Of a DNA stretch of 39,028 nt, positions 8,302-14,882 are shown in pieces. The stretch is taken from assembly GCA_015665415.1 (NCBI GenBank), contig JADFAE010000037.1:1-39028 (forward strand), given 5' to 3'. Under the pieces are notes generated by a model. The model had not been told where the DNA came from, did not search any database, and saw nothing but the letters and a program-made list of their open reading frames with translations. The translations under genes and the position numbers were made by a program. The DNA is from Roseobacter sp. Its GTDB lineage: Bacteria > Pseudomonadota > Alphaproteobacteria > Rhodobacterales > Rhodobacteraceae. Every line of letters starts with the position of its first letter. Positions within the stretch are counted from its first letter, which is position 1.

Positions 8302-8721
8302 TCAGGCGCATCCCCGCAGCTGATCAAGATAGAGTTGCAATTGCTCGGCAAAATGCGGCACCGCCAGATCATGCGCACAGTAGTCGCCCGGGGCCATCAA
8401 TTGCCAACATTGCCCCTCGGATCCCAGTTCAACCTGCCCCACCAGATTGGCGGGCTGATGGCTGGCAAAAAACCAAACGGTGCCACGGGCCCGCTGATAG
8501 CTTTTCTGCCAACAAATATCCTTAGGTGAAATCTTCAGCCCCACCTCCTCCAGAGTTTCACGCAGGGCGCAGTCCACAGGGCTTTCCGCCCCTTCGCGCC
8601 CACCTCCGGGCAGGTCCCAATATCCTGGATAGGGGATATCAGGTTTGTCGTCCCGCTTGATGACCAGCAGATCATCCCCCAGGAACAGAGCCAGTTTTGC
8701 GCCGGAGAAAGGCAGGTTCAT
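8302..8721 (-). CDS. Nudix hydrolase
   Basis: This 139-residue single-domain Nudix protein has a textbook Nudix box G-x5-E-x7-RE-x-x-EE-x-G at residues 40-62 (GGREGAE, then RETLEEVGL), which binds the catalytic magnesium ions. Such enzymes cleave nucleoside diphosphates linked to another moiety. The N-terminal half (DDLLVIKRDDKPDIPYPGYWDLPGGG) resembles housecleaning or MutT-like members, but the substrate cannot be read from sequence. The start was put at the ATG at 8719-8721, where similarity to the family begins. The frame remains open to 8955, but that part overlaps dinB in antisense. The ribosome site is weak. It is divergent from dinB with 93 bases between start codons. Confidence 0.88.
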   Translation of the reverse strand: MNLPFSGAKLALFLGDDLLVIKRDDKPDIPYPGYWDLPGGGREGAESPVDCALRETLEEVGLKISPKDICWQKSYQRARGTVWFFASHQPANLVGQVELGSEGQCWQLMAPGDYCAHDLAVPHFAEQLQLYLDQLRGCA

Positions 8722-8814
8722 CACTTGAAATCCGCAAGGGCTAGAGACAATTCCGGGCCGGGCCTGTAAAATGCAGCACAGCCTTTTGCCAACAGTTATA
8801 GTCGTCCCCCCGTC

Positions 8815-10092
8815 ATGCAACCCCCTGTCTCCTCTCCTGAGCAAGCCCTGTGCCGCGACTGCCTCAGCCAGATCGCGCCCGCACGCCGCTGTCCGCACTG
8901 TGGCAGCCCGCGCATAAAACGCCACGCAGAGCTGTTCTCGCTGCACATCGCCCATATGGATTGTGACGCCTTTTATGCCAGTGTGGAAAAACGCGACAAT
9001 CCTGAATTGGCAAGCAAGCCGGTCATCATCGGCGGCGGCAAACGTGGCGTTGTCTCGACCGCCTGCTATGTGGCGCGTATTCGCGGCGTCCGCTCAGCCA
9101 TGCCAATGTTTCAGGCGCTGAAACTCTGCCCGGATGCGGTGGTGATCAAGCCGCGCATGTCCGCCTATGTCGAGGTCAGCCGGGCGGTGCGGGCAATGAT
9201 GGATGAGCTCACCCCCGACGTGGAGCCCCTGTCGCTGGATGAGGCCTTCATGGATCTGTCGGGCACCGAAAACCTGCATGGCCAGCCGCCGGCAGTCATG
9301 TTGGCGCGATTGGTGAAGCGCATGAAGGATGAGCTGGGCATCACCGGCTCCATTGGCCTCAGCCATAACAAATTCCTGGCCAAGGTGGCCTCGGATCTGG
9401 ATAAACCGCGCGGTTTTTCAGTGATTGGCAAGGCAGAAACCGATGATTTTCTGCGGGACAAACCGGTGCGCCTGATCTGGGGCATTGGCCCGGCGGCGCA
9501 GGCCTCGTTGGAAAAGGCCGGCATTCGCACCTTTGCCGATCTGTTGCGCTGGGACCGGCAGGATCTCCACCAAAGATTCGGAGGCACCGGCGACCGGTTG
9601 TGGCATCTGGCCCGGGGTGAAGATCGCCGCAAGGTTTCCACCAATGCGCCGGTCAAGTCGATCTCGAAGGAGACGACTTTCATGGAGGACACCGCAAAGC
9701 TTGAGGTGCTGGATGGGCATTTGTGGCGGCTGGCCGAACAGGTTGCGGATCGCGCCAAGGCCAAAGCCCTGGCCGGGCGGGTGGTCACCCTGAAACTCAA
9801 GCGCGCCAATCATTCGGCGCTGACCCGTCGAATTTCGCTCTATAGTCCAACCCAACTGGCCGACACCATCTACCGCCAGTCGCGCGCTTTGCTGGATCAG
9901 GTGGGCGACCAAGGCCCCTATCGGCTGCTGGGCTGCGGCATTTCCGATCTGGTACCAGAAGAACAGGCCGACACCAGTGGCGACCTGCTAGACCCCCAGG
10001 CTGGCAAGCGGGCGCAGGCGGAACGCGCCACCGACGCCATACGCAAAAAATTCGGCAACAGCGCCATACTCAAGGGTCGCGCGCTGCGGTAG
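8815..10092 (+). CDS. dinB: DNA polymerase IV (Y family) with N-terminal cysteine-pair segment
   Basis: This 425-residue translesion polymerase has palm catalytic residues Asp49 (in HMDCDAFYASVE) and Asp142-Glu143 (in LSLDEAFMD). Tyr54 is at the steric-gate position where E. coli has Phe13. Thumb helix-hairpin-helix (IWGIGPAAQASLEKAGI) and little-finger regions follow. Before the polymerase there are about 45 extra residues with Cys13-x2-Cys16 and Cys26-x2-Cys29, a likely zinc ribbon that I associate with alphaproteobacterial DinB. The start ATG at 8815 keeps this segment but has no clear Shine-Dalgarno, so a leaderless or weakly translated mRNA is possible. I looked for the alphaproteobacterial LexA box GTTC-N7-GTTC in the 93-base divergent region and did not see one. 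Confidence 0.94.
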   Translation: MQPPVSSPEQALCRDCLSQIAPARRCPHCGSPRIKRHAELFSLHIAHMDCDAFYASVEKRDNPELASKPVIIGGGKRGVVSTACYVARIRGVRSAMPMFQALKLCPDAVVIKPRMSAYVEVSRAVRAMMDELTPDVEPLSLDEAFMDLSGTENLHGQPPAVMLARLVKRMKDELGITGSIGLSHNKFLAKVASDLDKPRGFSVIGKAETDDFLRDKPVRLIWGIGPAAQASLEKAGIRTFADLLRWDRQDLHQRFGGTGDRLWHLARGEDRRKVSTNAPVKSISKETTFMEDTAKLEVLDGHLWRLAEQVADRAKAKALAGRVVTLKLKRANHSALTRRISLYSPTQLADTIYRQSRALLDQVGDQGPYRLLGCGISDLVPEEQADTSGDLLDPQAGKRAQAERATDAIRKKFGNSAILKGRALR

Positions 10093-10141
10093 CCCCCGTC
10101 TGGGTTTGCTCTTCACTCGCGGTTCAACGGCCCGCGACCCG

Positions 10142-11002
10142 TCATTCAGCCGCCAAAGGCAGATCCTCGGCGCCAATCTTGGCAATTTCGCCAATCACCT
10201 CACTCAGCAGCGCCTTGAACGCCTGGAAATCGCTGTTTGGTCGGATCGCGGCCTCATCCATGTAGAGCGAACGATCCAGTTCCACCTGCACGGCATGCTG
10301 CCCGCGCGACGGGCGGCCATAGGTCTGGGTGATATAGGCCCCCGCAAACGGCGCGTTGCGCACCACCCTCAGCCCCGCATCGACAAAGGCCGCCTCGACC
10401 CGGTCCATCACCACAGCACTTGCCGCAGAGCCGAATCGATCCCCCAGAACCACTTCGGGCAGCGCACCAGGTCGCGCGGGCATCGATGCCACTGCCTCAT
10501 GCGGCATGGAATGACAATCGATCAAAACCGATTGGCCAAACCGCTGTTGCGCCTGCCTCAGCAAGCCCCCAAGCGCCGCGTGGTAAGGATGCCAAAAGGT
10601 ATCAATCCGCCGCTGCGCCTCTTGCATCGACAGTTTGCCACGATAGATCGCCTGCCCATTCGCAACCACCCGGGGAATGACCCCCAGCCCGGAGGCGATT
10701 CTCGGGTTCAGCCCTCTTGGCCTGGCCTCTTCGATCAGGGCCGGGTCCAGTTCCTCAACCGCGCGATTGAGATCCAGAAAGGCACGGGGCTTCAGGGCGT
10801 AAAGCAGCGGCGCGCCGAATCTCGGGGCCTCGGCAAACAGGTTATCAACAAAGGCATCTTCGGAGCTGCGAATCTGTAGCCCATCCAGAATCGAGGCCTG
10901 CAGAAAATCAGAATCATAGTCAGATCCACTGTGCGGCGAGGCAAAAACCACCGGGGACGTTGTCTCCTGGGGCGAAATAACCGAAAATGCGCGCTGTGTC
11001 AT
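10142..11002 (-). CDS. N-formylglutamate amidohydrolase family protein
   Basis: This 286-residue protein of the N-formylglutamate amidohydrolase (HutG-like) family has the typical N-terminal metal-site segment VFASPHSGSDY, with Asp and His in HSGSD, followed by EDAFVDNLF. The later LIDCHSMPH and the Gly-rich end of the fold are also present. HutG hydrolyses N-formyl-L-glutamate to glutamate and formate in histidine degradation. No other hut gene lies in the window, so this may be a paralogue acting on another N-acyl amino acid. The ATG at 11000-11002 was chosen. The frame also offers a TTG at 11059 without a ribosome site. Confidence 0.85.
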   Translation of the reverse strand: MTQRAFSVISPQETTSPVVFASPHSGSDYDSDFLQASILDGLQIRSSEDAFVDNLFAEAPRFGAPLLYALKPRAFLDLNRAVEELDPALIEEARPRGLNPRIASGLGVIPRVVANGQAIYRGKLSMQEAQRRIDTFWHPYHAALGGLLRQAQQRFGQSVLIDCHSMPHEAVASMPARPGALPEVVLGDRFGSAASAVVMDRVEAAFVDAGLRVVRNAPFAGAYITQTYGRPSRGQHAVQVELDRSLYMDEAAIRPNSDFQAFKALLSEVIGEIAKIGAEDLPLAAE

Positions 11003-11065
11003 AGGTGCTGGTGCCCTTGGTTTCCTGAAATCACCATAGAGCGAAAATTCTCTGGTCAAAAGCTC

Positions 11066-11094
11066 TTGCGCCCCTGCGCGACTCTGATTATAGA
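11066..11094 (+). promoter_or_regulatory. Sigma-70 type promoter of the tRNA-Val-rpmJ unit
   Basis: TTGCGC (11066-11071) and TATAGA (11089-11094) are separated by exactly 17 bases. A start near 11101 would leave a leader of about 60 bases before the tRNA at 11160. Confidence 0.6.
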
Positions 11095-11159
11095 CCCCTT
11101 CACCGGCGCGGCACTCAGCGTTCCAACCAGTTTGGAGCAGAGCATCGCAAGGGTTTCAT

Positions 11160-11234
11160 GGGCGCTTAGCTCAGCGGTAGAGCACTTCGTTGACATCGAA
11201 GGGGTCACAAGTTCGAACCTTGTAGTGCCCACCA
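11160..11234 (+). tRNA. tRNA-Val (anticodon GAC)
   Basis: All four arms can be drawn. The acceptor is GGGCGCT (11160-11166) with AGTGCCC (11224-11230). The D arm is GCTC...GAGC (11169-11183). The anticodon stem is CTTCG/CGAAG (11185-11189, 11197-11201) with loop TTGACAT, giving anticodon GAC at 11192-11194. The T arm is ACAAG-TTCGAAC-CTTGT (11207-11223). The discriminator A and a genome-encoded CCA end at 11234. It reads valine codons GUC and GUU. rpmJ follows 82 bases later on the same strand with no terminator between. Confidence 0.97.
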
Positions 11235-11316
11235 TGAATTCACTGTTTTGGCCCAATCGGGTCGGAACGCCCGCAAACCCAGGCGCTGGTTCGCGCCGCA
11301 GAACAGGAGAATGGCT

Positions 11317-11442
11317 ATGAAAGTCAAGAACTCGCTCCGCTCGCTCAAGAACCGGCACCGTGATTGCCGCATTGTGCGTCGCAAGGGTCGCGTCTATGTG
11401 ATCAACAAGACACAGCCGCGCTTCAAAGCACGCCAGGGCTGA
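11317..11442 (+). CDS. rpmJ: 50S ribosomal protein L36 (single-cysteine form)
   Basis: This 41-residue basic protein matches L36, with the core [16 protein letters not shown] followed by [15 protein letters not shown]. The zinc-binding C-x2-C...C...H set of ordinary L36 is reduced to one cysteine, as in the zinc-independent form usual in alphaproteobacteria. ATG at 11317 was chosen because AGGAG (11305-11309) is seven bases away. The ATG at 11311 is too close to it. A strong terminator follows. It is probably transcribed from the tRNA-Val promoter or a closer one not identified. Confidence 0.94.
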   Translation: MKVKNSLRSLKNRHRDCRIVRRKGRVYVINKTQPRFKARQG

Positions 11443-11467
11443 GACTAAGATCTCGCCTAATCGGAAG

Positions 11468-11494
11468 AACCGCATCCCCGGATGCGGTTTTTTT
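11468..11494 (+). terminator. Terminator after rpmJ
   Basis: AACCGCATC (11468-11476) pairs with GATGCGGTT (11481-11489) around CCCG, and a seven-T run (11488-11494) overlaps the end of the stem. Confidence 0.92.
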
Positions 11495-11585
11495 GCGTTT
11501 ACACCCCATGTTTCAGCCAGTCTTCCACCCTCTGCAGCGCGCTGATGCAATGGCAATCATAGCGATGTGATTTCCTGCGACAACT

Positions 11586-11653
11586 TTTCTGATTATTTTT
11601 GTCAGTTTCTATTTCCTTTGCTCTGCCATTTCTATAACTGACTAAATCAGTCA
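11586..11653 (+). promoter_or_regulatory. Operator region of the ferric-iron binding protein gene
   Basis: Two related dyads lie here. The proximal one is ACTGACTAAATCAGT (11637-11651), overlapping a possible -10 TATAAC (11633-11638). The distal one is CTGATTATTTTTGTCAG (11589-11605). Both are built from CTGA(T/C) and (A/G)TCAG half-sites. A near-identical element stands before the iron permease gene at 16651-16665, which suggests one iron-responsive regulator for both. Which family (IscR/Rrf2-like, Fur-like) binds cannot be decided from sequence alone. Confidence 0.5.
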
Positions 11654-11685
11654 GAAAGACCCGAAACCAAAAGTTGGGACAGATC

Positions 11686-12702
11686 ATGTTGAAAGCCACC
11701 ACCATTCTCGCCGGCGCCCTTGCCGCCACAGTTGCGACCTCCGCCGCTGCCGAAGGTGAATTGAACCTCTATTCGTCGCGTCACTACGACACCGACGAAC
11801 GCCTCTATTCTGATTTTGAAGAGGCCACCGGAATCACCATCAACCGCATCGAAGGCAAGGCCGATGAGCTGATCGCCCGCCTGCAGGCCGAAGGTGCCAA
11901 TTCGCCCGCCGATGTCCTGCTGACCGTGGACACCTCGCGTCTGGCCCGCGCCAAGGAAGCCGGTATTCTGCAGCCCGTCGACAGCGCCCTGCTGGAGGCC
12001 AAAGTTCCCGGCTATATCCAGGACAGCGACAACCAGTGGTTTGGCTTTTCGCAGCGTGCCCGTATCATTTTCTTTGACAAGAACGATGTCGCCAACCCAC
12101 CGCGCACCTATCTCGACCTCGCAGATCCCGCCTATAAAGGTCAGGTTTGCATCCGCTCTTCGACCAATACCTACAACCAGACGCTGCTGGCCTCGATCGT
12201 GACCCATCACGGCTCTGAGGTCGCTGCCGACTGGGCCAAGGGTGTTGTCGCCAACATGGCCCGTGCCCCCCAGGGTGGTGACACCGATCAGATGCGCGGC
12301 ATCGTCTCTGGCGAATGTGAAATCGCCGTCGGCAACAGCTACTACTTCGCCCGCTCCATCCGCAAAAACGTCAAGGGCCTGTCCGACAGCCGCGATATGA
12401 TCGGCTGGATCTTCCCCTCGCAGGATAGCGAAGGCGCCCATATGAACCTCTCCGGTGCCGGTGTGGCCGCCCATGCACCAAACCGCGACAATGCGGTGAA
12501 GTTCCTGGAATACCTCGCTTCCGATCAGGCCCAGCAGTATTTCTCGGCCGGCAATGACGAATACCCAGGCGTTCCCGGTGTCGCCCTGGCACCCAGCATC
12601 GCAGCTCTGGGTCACTTCAAGCCCGACGACGTGAGCCTGTCGGAAGTCGCCAAGAACATCCCCGAAGCCCAGAAGATCTTTAACGAGGCTGGCTGGGAAT
12701 AA
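11686..12702 (+). CDS. fbpA: Ferric iron ABC transporter substrate-binding protein
   Basis: This 338-residue periplasmic binding protein has a Sec signal peptide (1-22, cleavage after SAAA) and the FbpA/FutA family core beginning ELNLYSSRHYDTDERLY. The adjacent Tyr219-Tyr220 pair (GNSYYFAR) and Tyr34 fit the tyrosine ligands that bind ferric iron in this family. The protein delivers ferric iron to an inner-membrane permease, probably the one encoded on the opposite strand at 14883-16562. It does not lie next to its permease or ATPase genes. ATG at 11686 was chosen because the signal peptide starts there; an upstream TTG at 11674 was rejected. The ribosome site is weak. Regulation is likely through the palindromes upstream, and a strong terminator follows. 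Confidence 0.93.
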   Translation: MLKATTILAGALAATVATSAAAEGELNLYSSRHYDTDERLYSDFEEATGITINRIEGKADELIARLQAEGANSPADVLLTVDTSRLARAKEAGILQPVDSALLEAKVPGYIQDSDNQWFGFSQRARIIFFDKNDVANPPRTYLDLADPAYKGQVCIRSSTNTYNQTLLASIVTHHGSEVAADWAKGVVANMARAPQGGDTDQMRGIVSGECEIAVGNSYYFARSIRKNVKGLSDSRDMIGWIFPSQDSEGAHMNLSGAGVAAHAPNRDNAVKFLEYLASDQAQQYFSAGNDEYPGVPGVALAPSIAALGHFKPDDVSLSEVAKNIPEAQKIFNEAGWE

Positions 12703-12743
12703 GAGCCCCAAGACCGCGCAGTCACTGACTGCCCAATTATCAG

Positions 12744-12782
12744 GCACCCGGCGCAGAATTCCCTGCGTCGGGTGTCTTTTTT
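12744..12782 (+). terminator. Strong terminator after fbpA
   Basis: GCACCCGGCGCAG (12744-12756) pairs with CTGCGTCGGGTGT (12763-12775) with only one G-T pair in the centre and a wobble at the base. The loop is AATTCC and the tail CTTTTTT. Confidence 0.92.
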
Positions 12783-12792
12783 CTTGCCCGAA

Positions 12793-12818
12793 TCTCATAT
12801 TTGGGAACTATTCTCATA
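12793..12818 (+). promoter_or_regulatory. Direct repeat upstream of the XRE-cupin regulator
   Basis: TCTCATA occurs at 12793-12799 and again at 12812-12818, 19 bases apart (about two helical turns), just before the ribosome site of the regulator gene. It is a candidate site for autoregulation. Confidence 0.35.
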
Positions 12819-12838
12819 AATAGAAGGGAGAAAACGAG

Positions 12839-13387
12839 ATGGAAGACCTCAACACCCGTCTGGCCAAACGCCTGGCGACGCTCAGACAGCAAAATGGCTG
12901 GTCGCTGGATCAGTTGGCCCAGGCCAGTGGCATCAGCCGGGCAACGCTGTCGCGTATGGAAAAGGCAGAAGTCAGCCCCACAGCCGAGAGCCTTGGCCAG
13001 CTATGTGCAGCCTATGCGCTGCCGATGTCCCGCCTGATGGTACAGGTGGAGGACACACATGCGCCCCTGATCACCGCCGACCAGCAACAGATTTGGCAGG
13101 ACCCAGCCACGGGATTCGAGCGCCGTCAGGTCTCGCCGCCAGCCCCAACCCTGAGTGGCGAGGTGATCGAGGGAAGCCTGCCGCCGGGGCAAGTCATCAC
13201 CTATGAGGCCGTGTCCCGCCCGGGGCTTGAACATCATCTGCTTTTGCAGGAAGGCGCGCTGTGCCTGAACCAGTCGGGCCAAATCTTCGATCTGCGGCCT
13301 GGCGATTGCCTGCGCTACCACTTGAACGGTGCCACGCAGTTCACCGCAGGTGCCGAGGGCGCGCGCTACATCCTGGTCTTGATATGA
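12839..13387 (+). CDS. XRE-family transcriptional regulator with C-terminal cupin domain
   Basis: The 182-residue protein has an N-terminal helix-turn-helix of the XRE/HTH_3 type (about residues 9-62, with SLDQLAQASGISRATLSRME as the DNA-recognition part) and a C-terminal cupin beta-barrel (about 105-180). This combination is typical of regulators that sense a small ligand, often controlling amino-acid, polyamine or acetyltransferase genes. AGAAGGGAG stands before the ATG at 12839. Its stop overlaps the start of the GNAT gene (ATGA), so the two are translationally coupled and the acetyltransferase is probably its functional partner. The ligand is unknown. Confidence 0.9.
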   Translation: MEDLNTRLAKRLATLRQQNGWSLDQLAQASGISRATLSRMEKAEVSPTAESLGQLCAAYALPMSRLMVQVEDTHAPLITADQQQIWQDPATGFERRQVSPPAPTLSGEVIEGSLPPGQVITYEAVSRPGLEHHLLLQEGALCLNQSGQIFDLRPGDCLRYHLNGATQFTAGAEGARYILVLI

Positions 13388-13911
13388 CGCTTGATATTCG
13401 CAAACTGAACGCTCCCGATCTGAAGACCGTCCATAGCCCGCTGGCCGAGATCCTTTGGGCCTGCGTCCAGGATGGGGCCAGCATCGGTTTCACCTTGCCT
13501 TTCACCCGACAAGAGGCTGCACATTTCTGGCGTGACAGGGTCTTTCCCGCAGTCCAACACAAGGAGGCACATCTGTTTGGGGCCTTTTTGCAGGGGGATT
13601 TGGTCGGAACCGTGCAGCTGCATATCGGCCTTCCCGCCAACCAGCAGCATCGCGCGGATGTCGCCAAGCTGTTGGTGCATCCCAAAGCGCGTCGTGCGGG
13701 TGCAGCGCGGGCATTGATGCAATCCCTCGAAAGCGAGGCACGCGGCCTCGGGCGGCAGCTCTTGGTGCTCGACACCCGCTCTGGCGATCCTTCGCAACAC
13801 CTCTACGAGAGCCTGGGCTATCAGGTTGCGGGCTCCATCCCCGGATTCTGCCGCCATCCGGCAAAAGACAGCTATGAGGCGACAACCTATCTGTACAAGG
13901 CGCTGGTCTGA
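13384..13911 (+). CDS. GNAT family N-acetyltransferase
   Basis: This 175-residue protein has the GNAT acetyl-CoA pyrophosphate loop in VAKLLVHPKARRAGAARALM and the following strand with LLVLDTRSGDPSQHLYESLGY, typical of small-molecule N-acetyltransferases. The ATG at 13384 overlaps the TGA of the XRE-cupin gene, giving an ATGA junction and direct coupling. The open frame begins earlier (13261) but that part lies inside the regulator gene. The acceptor substrate cannot be predicted. Such regulator-acetyltransferase pairs often modify an amino acid or a toxic amine. Confidence 0.9.
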   Translation: MTLDIRKLNAPDLKTVHSPLAEILWACVQDGASIGFTLPFTRQEAAHFWRDRVFPAVQHKEAHLFGAFLQGDLVGTVQLHIGLPANQQHRADVAKLLVHPKARRAGAARALMQSLESEARGLGRQLLVLDTRSGDPSQHLYESLGYQVAGSIPGFCRHPAKDSYEATTYLYKALV

Positions 13912-13971
13912 CTGGACCCGCCTCGCCGCGGGTCCTATAGGGGCAAACGGCACAGCACAGGAGGACAGGCC

Positions 13972-14007
13972 ATGATTCACACTGTTGGCAACGAGGCCGC
14001 GACATGA
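13972..14007 (+). CDS. Possible 11-residue leader peptide ORF before the CobW-family gene
   Basis: A perfect AGGAGG (13959-13964) is followed seven bases later by ATG and 11 codons (MIHTVGNEAAT), ending in TGA at 14005-14007. This overlaps the ATG of the next gene (14004). The better ribosome site thus belongs to the short frame, which would couple translation to the GTPase gene. It may simply be the landing site for ribosomes, with no function for the peptide. Confidence 0.35.
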   Translation: MIHTVGNEAAT

Positions 14008-14864
14008 TGCGCCTGCCAGTCACCGTACTCAGCGGCTATCTGGGGGCTGGCAAGACCACCCTGATCAACCGCCTTCTGGCAGAGGATCACGGGCTGAACC
14101 TGATGGTGGTGGTCAATGATTTTGGCGCTGTGAACATTGATGATGCCCTGATCGACAGCCAGGAGGGCGGCACGCTGGCGCTCACCAATGGCTGTGTGTG
14201 TTGCAGCATGGATCAGGACCTGCAGATGGCCCTGCGCAAACTGGTGATCCAGCCAAACCGCCCGGATCATGTAATGATCGAGGCCAGCGGCATCTCTGAC
14301 CCGGCCGCCATTGCCGAGACCGTGCAAAGCATCCCCGAGCTGAGCTATGGCGGCATCGTCTCGCTGGTCGACGCCGATAACGCCAGGGATCTGCTCAATG
14401 ACGCCAATGTAGGGGATCTGGTGCGCCAGCAGATCAAATCCGCCGATCTGGTGCTGGTGACCAAGACCGCGACCCTCGCCGATCCCTTGCGGTCGGATCT
14501 GTCCGGGATTGGGGCCCGTGGGCTGCGCTTGCTGGATGATACACCGCTGGCAGATCTGCTGTTTGACGTGGTGCCCCTGCCCAAGGGGCGCGCTGTTGCG
14601 GCCCATCCCGCCTTTACCACCTGGCAGTTTCAAAGCACGGATCCGGTGGACCGGCGGGCGCTGGGAGACAAGCTGGCAGCACGTCCCAAGGGGCTATACC
14701 GGATGAAAGGTTTTGTGCTGACCTCTGGCGGGGCCTATGCGCTGCATGTGGTGGGCCAGCACGTCGAGGCCAAGCGCTGTGATGCACAGGAGACCCAGCT
14801 GGTGGCCCTGGGCCCCAAGGATCAGATCAGCCACGACGAGATCGAAACCTGGTGGCGGGGCTAG
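14004..14864 (+). CDS. CobW/COG0523 family P-loop GTPase (metal chaperone type)
   Basis: This 286-residue protein has Walker A GYLGAGKTT (11-19), the family's metal-binding C-x-C-C motif at Cys64, Cys66 and Cys67 (NGCVCCS), and the switch region EASGISDP (93-100). COG0523 proteins deliver zinc, cobalt, iron or other metals to client enzymes. The guanine-specificity motif that should read N/T-K-x-D appears as Thr153-Lys-Thr-Ala156, so the specificity aspartate is missing. The C-terminal CobW_C part is present. Two ATGs (14004, 14007) are possible; GAGG at 13993-13996 could serve either. The location between two iron-transport genes hints at metal homeostasis, but the metal is not readable from sequence. 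Confidence 0.9.
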   Translation: MMRLPVTVLSGYLGAGKTTLINRLLAEDHGLNLMVVVNDFGAVNIDDALIDSQEGGTLALTNGCVCCSMDQDLQMALRKLVIQPNRPDHVMIEASGISDPAAIAETVQSIPELSYGGIVSLVDADNARDLLNDANVGDLVRQQIKSADLVLVTKTATLADPLRSDLSGIGARGLRLLDDTPLADLLFDVVPLPKGRAVAAHPAFTTWQFQSTDPVDRRALGDKLAARPKGLYRMKGFVLTSGGAYALHVVGQHVEAKRCDAQETQLVALGPKDQISHDEIETWWRG

Positions 14865-14874
14865 AGGCCCCGCC
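14854..14874. terminator. Convergent hairpin containing the cobW-family stop codon
   Basis: GGCGGGGC (14854-14861) and GCCCCGCC (14867-14874) form a perfect stem with loop TAGAG that includes the TAG stop (14862-14864). It stands between convergent genes and has no T-run, so it may be a weak bidirectional terminator or an RNA-stability element. Confidence 0.5.
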
Positions 14875-14882
14875 CATCAACA

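Noticed and set aside
8722-8814. SOS (LexA) box upstream of dinB
   Set aside because: I searched for GTTC-N7-GTTC and its complement by eye and found none.
11160-11234. tRNA-Val as an integration site for a mobile element
   Set aside because: No integrase gene, no direct repeat of the tRNA 3' end and no change in base composition were seen nearby.
11674-11685. TTG start four codons upstream for fbpA
   Set aside because: It has no ribosome site and would put extra residues before a typical signal peptide; ATG 11686 is preferred.
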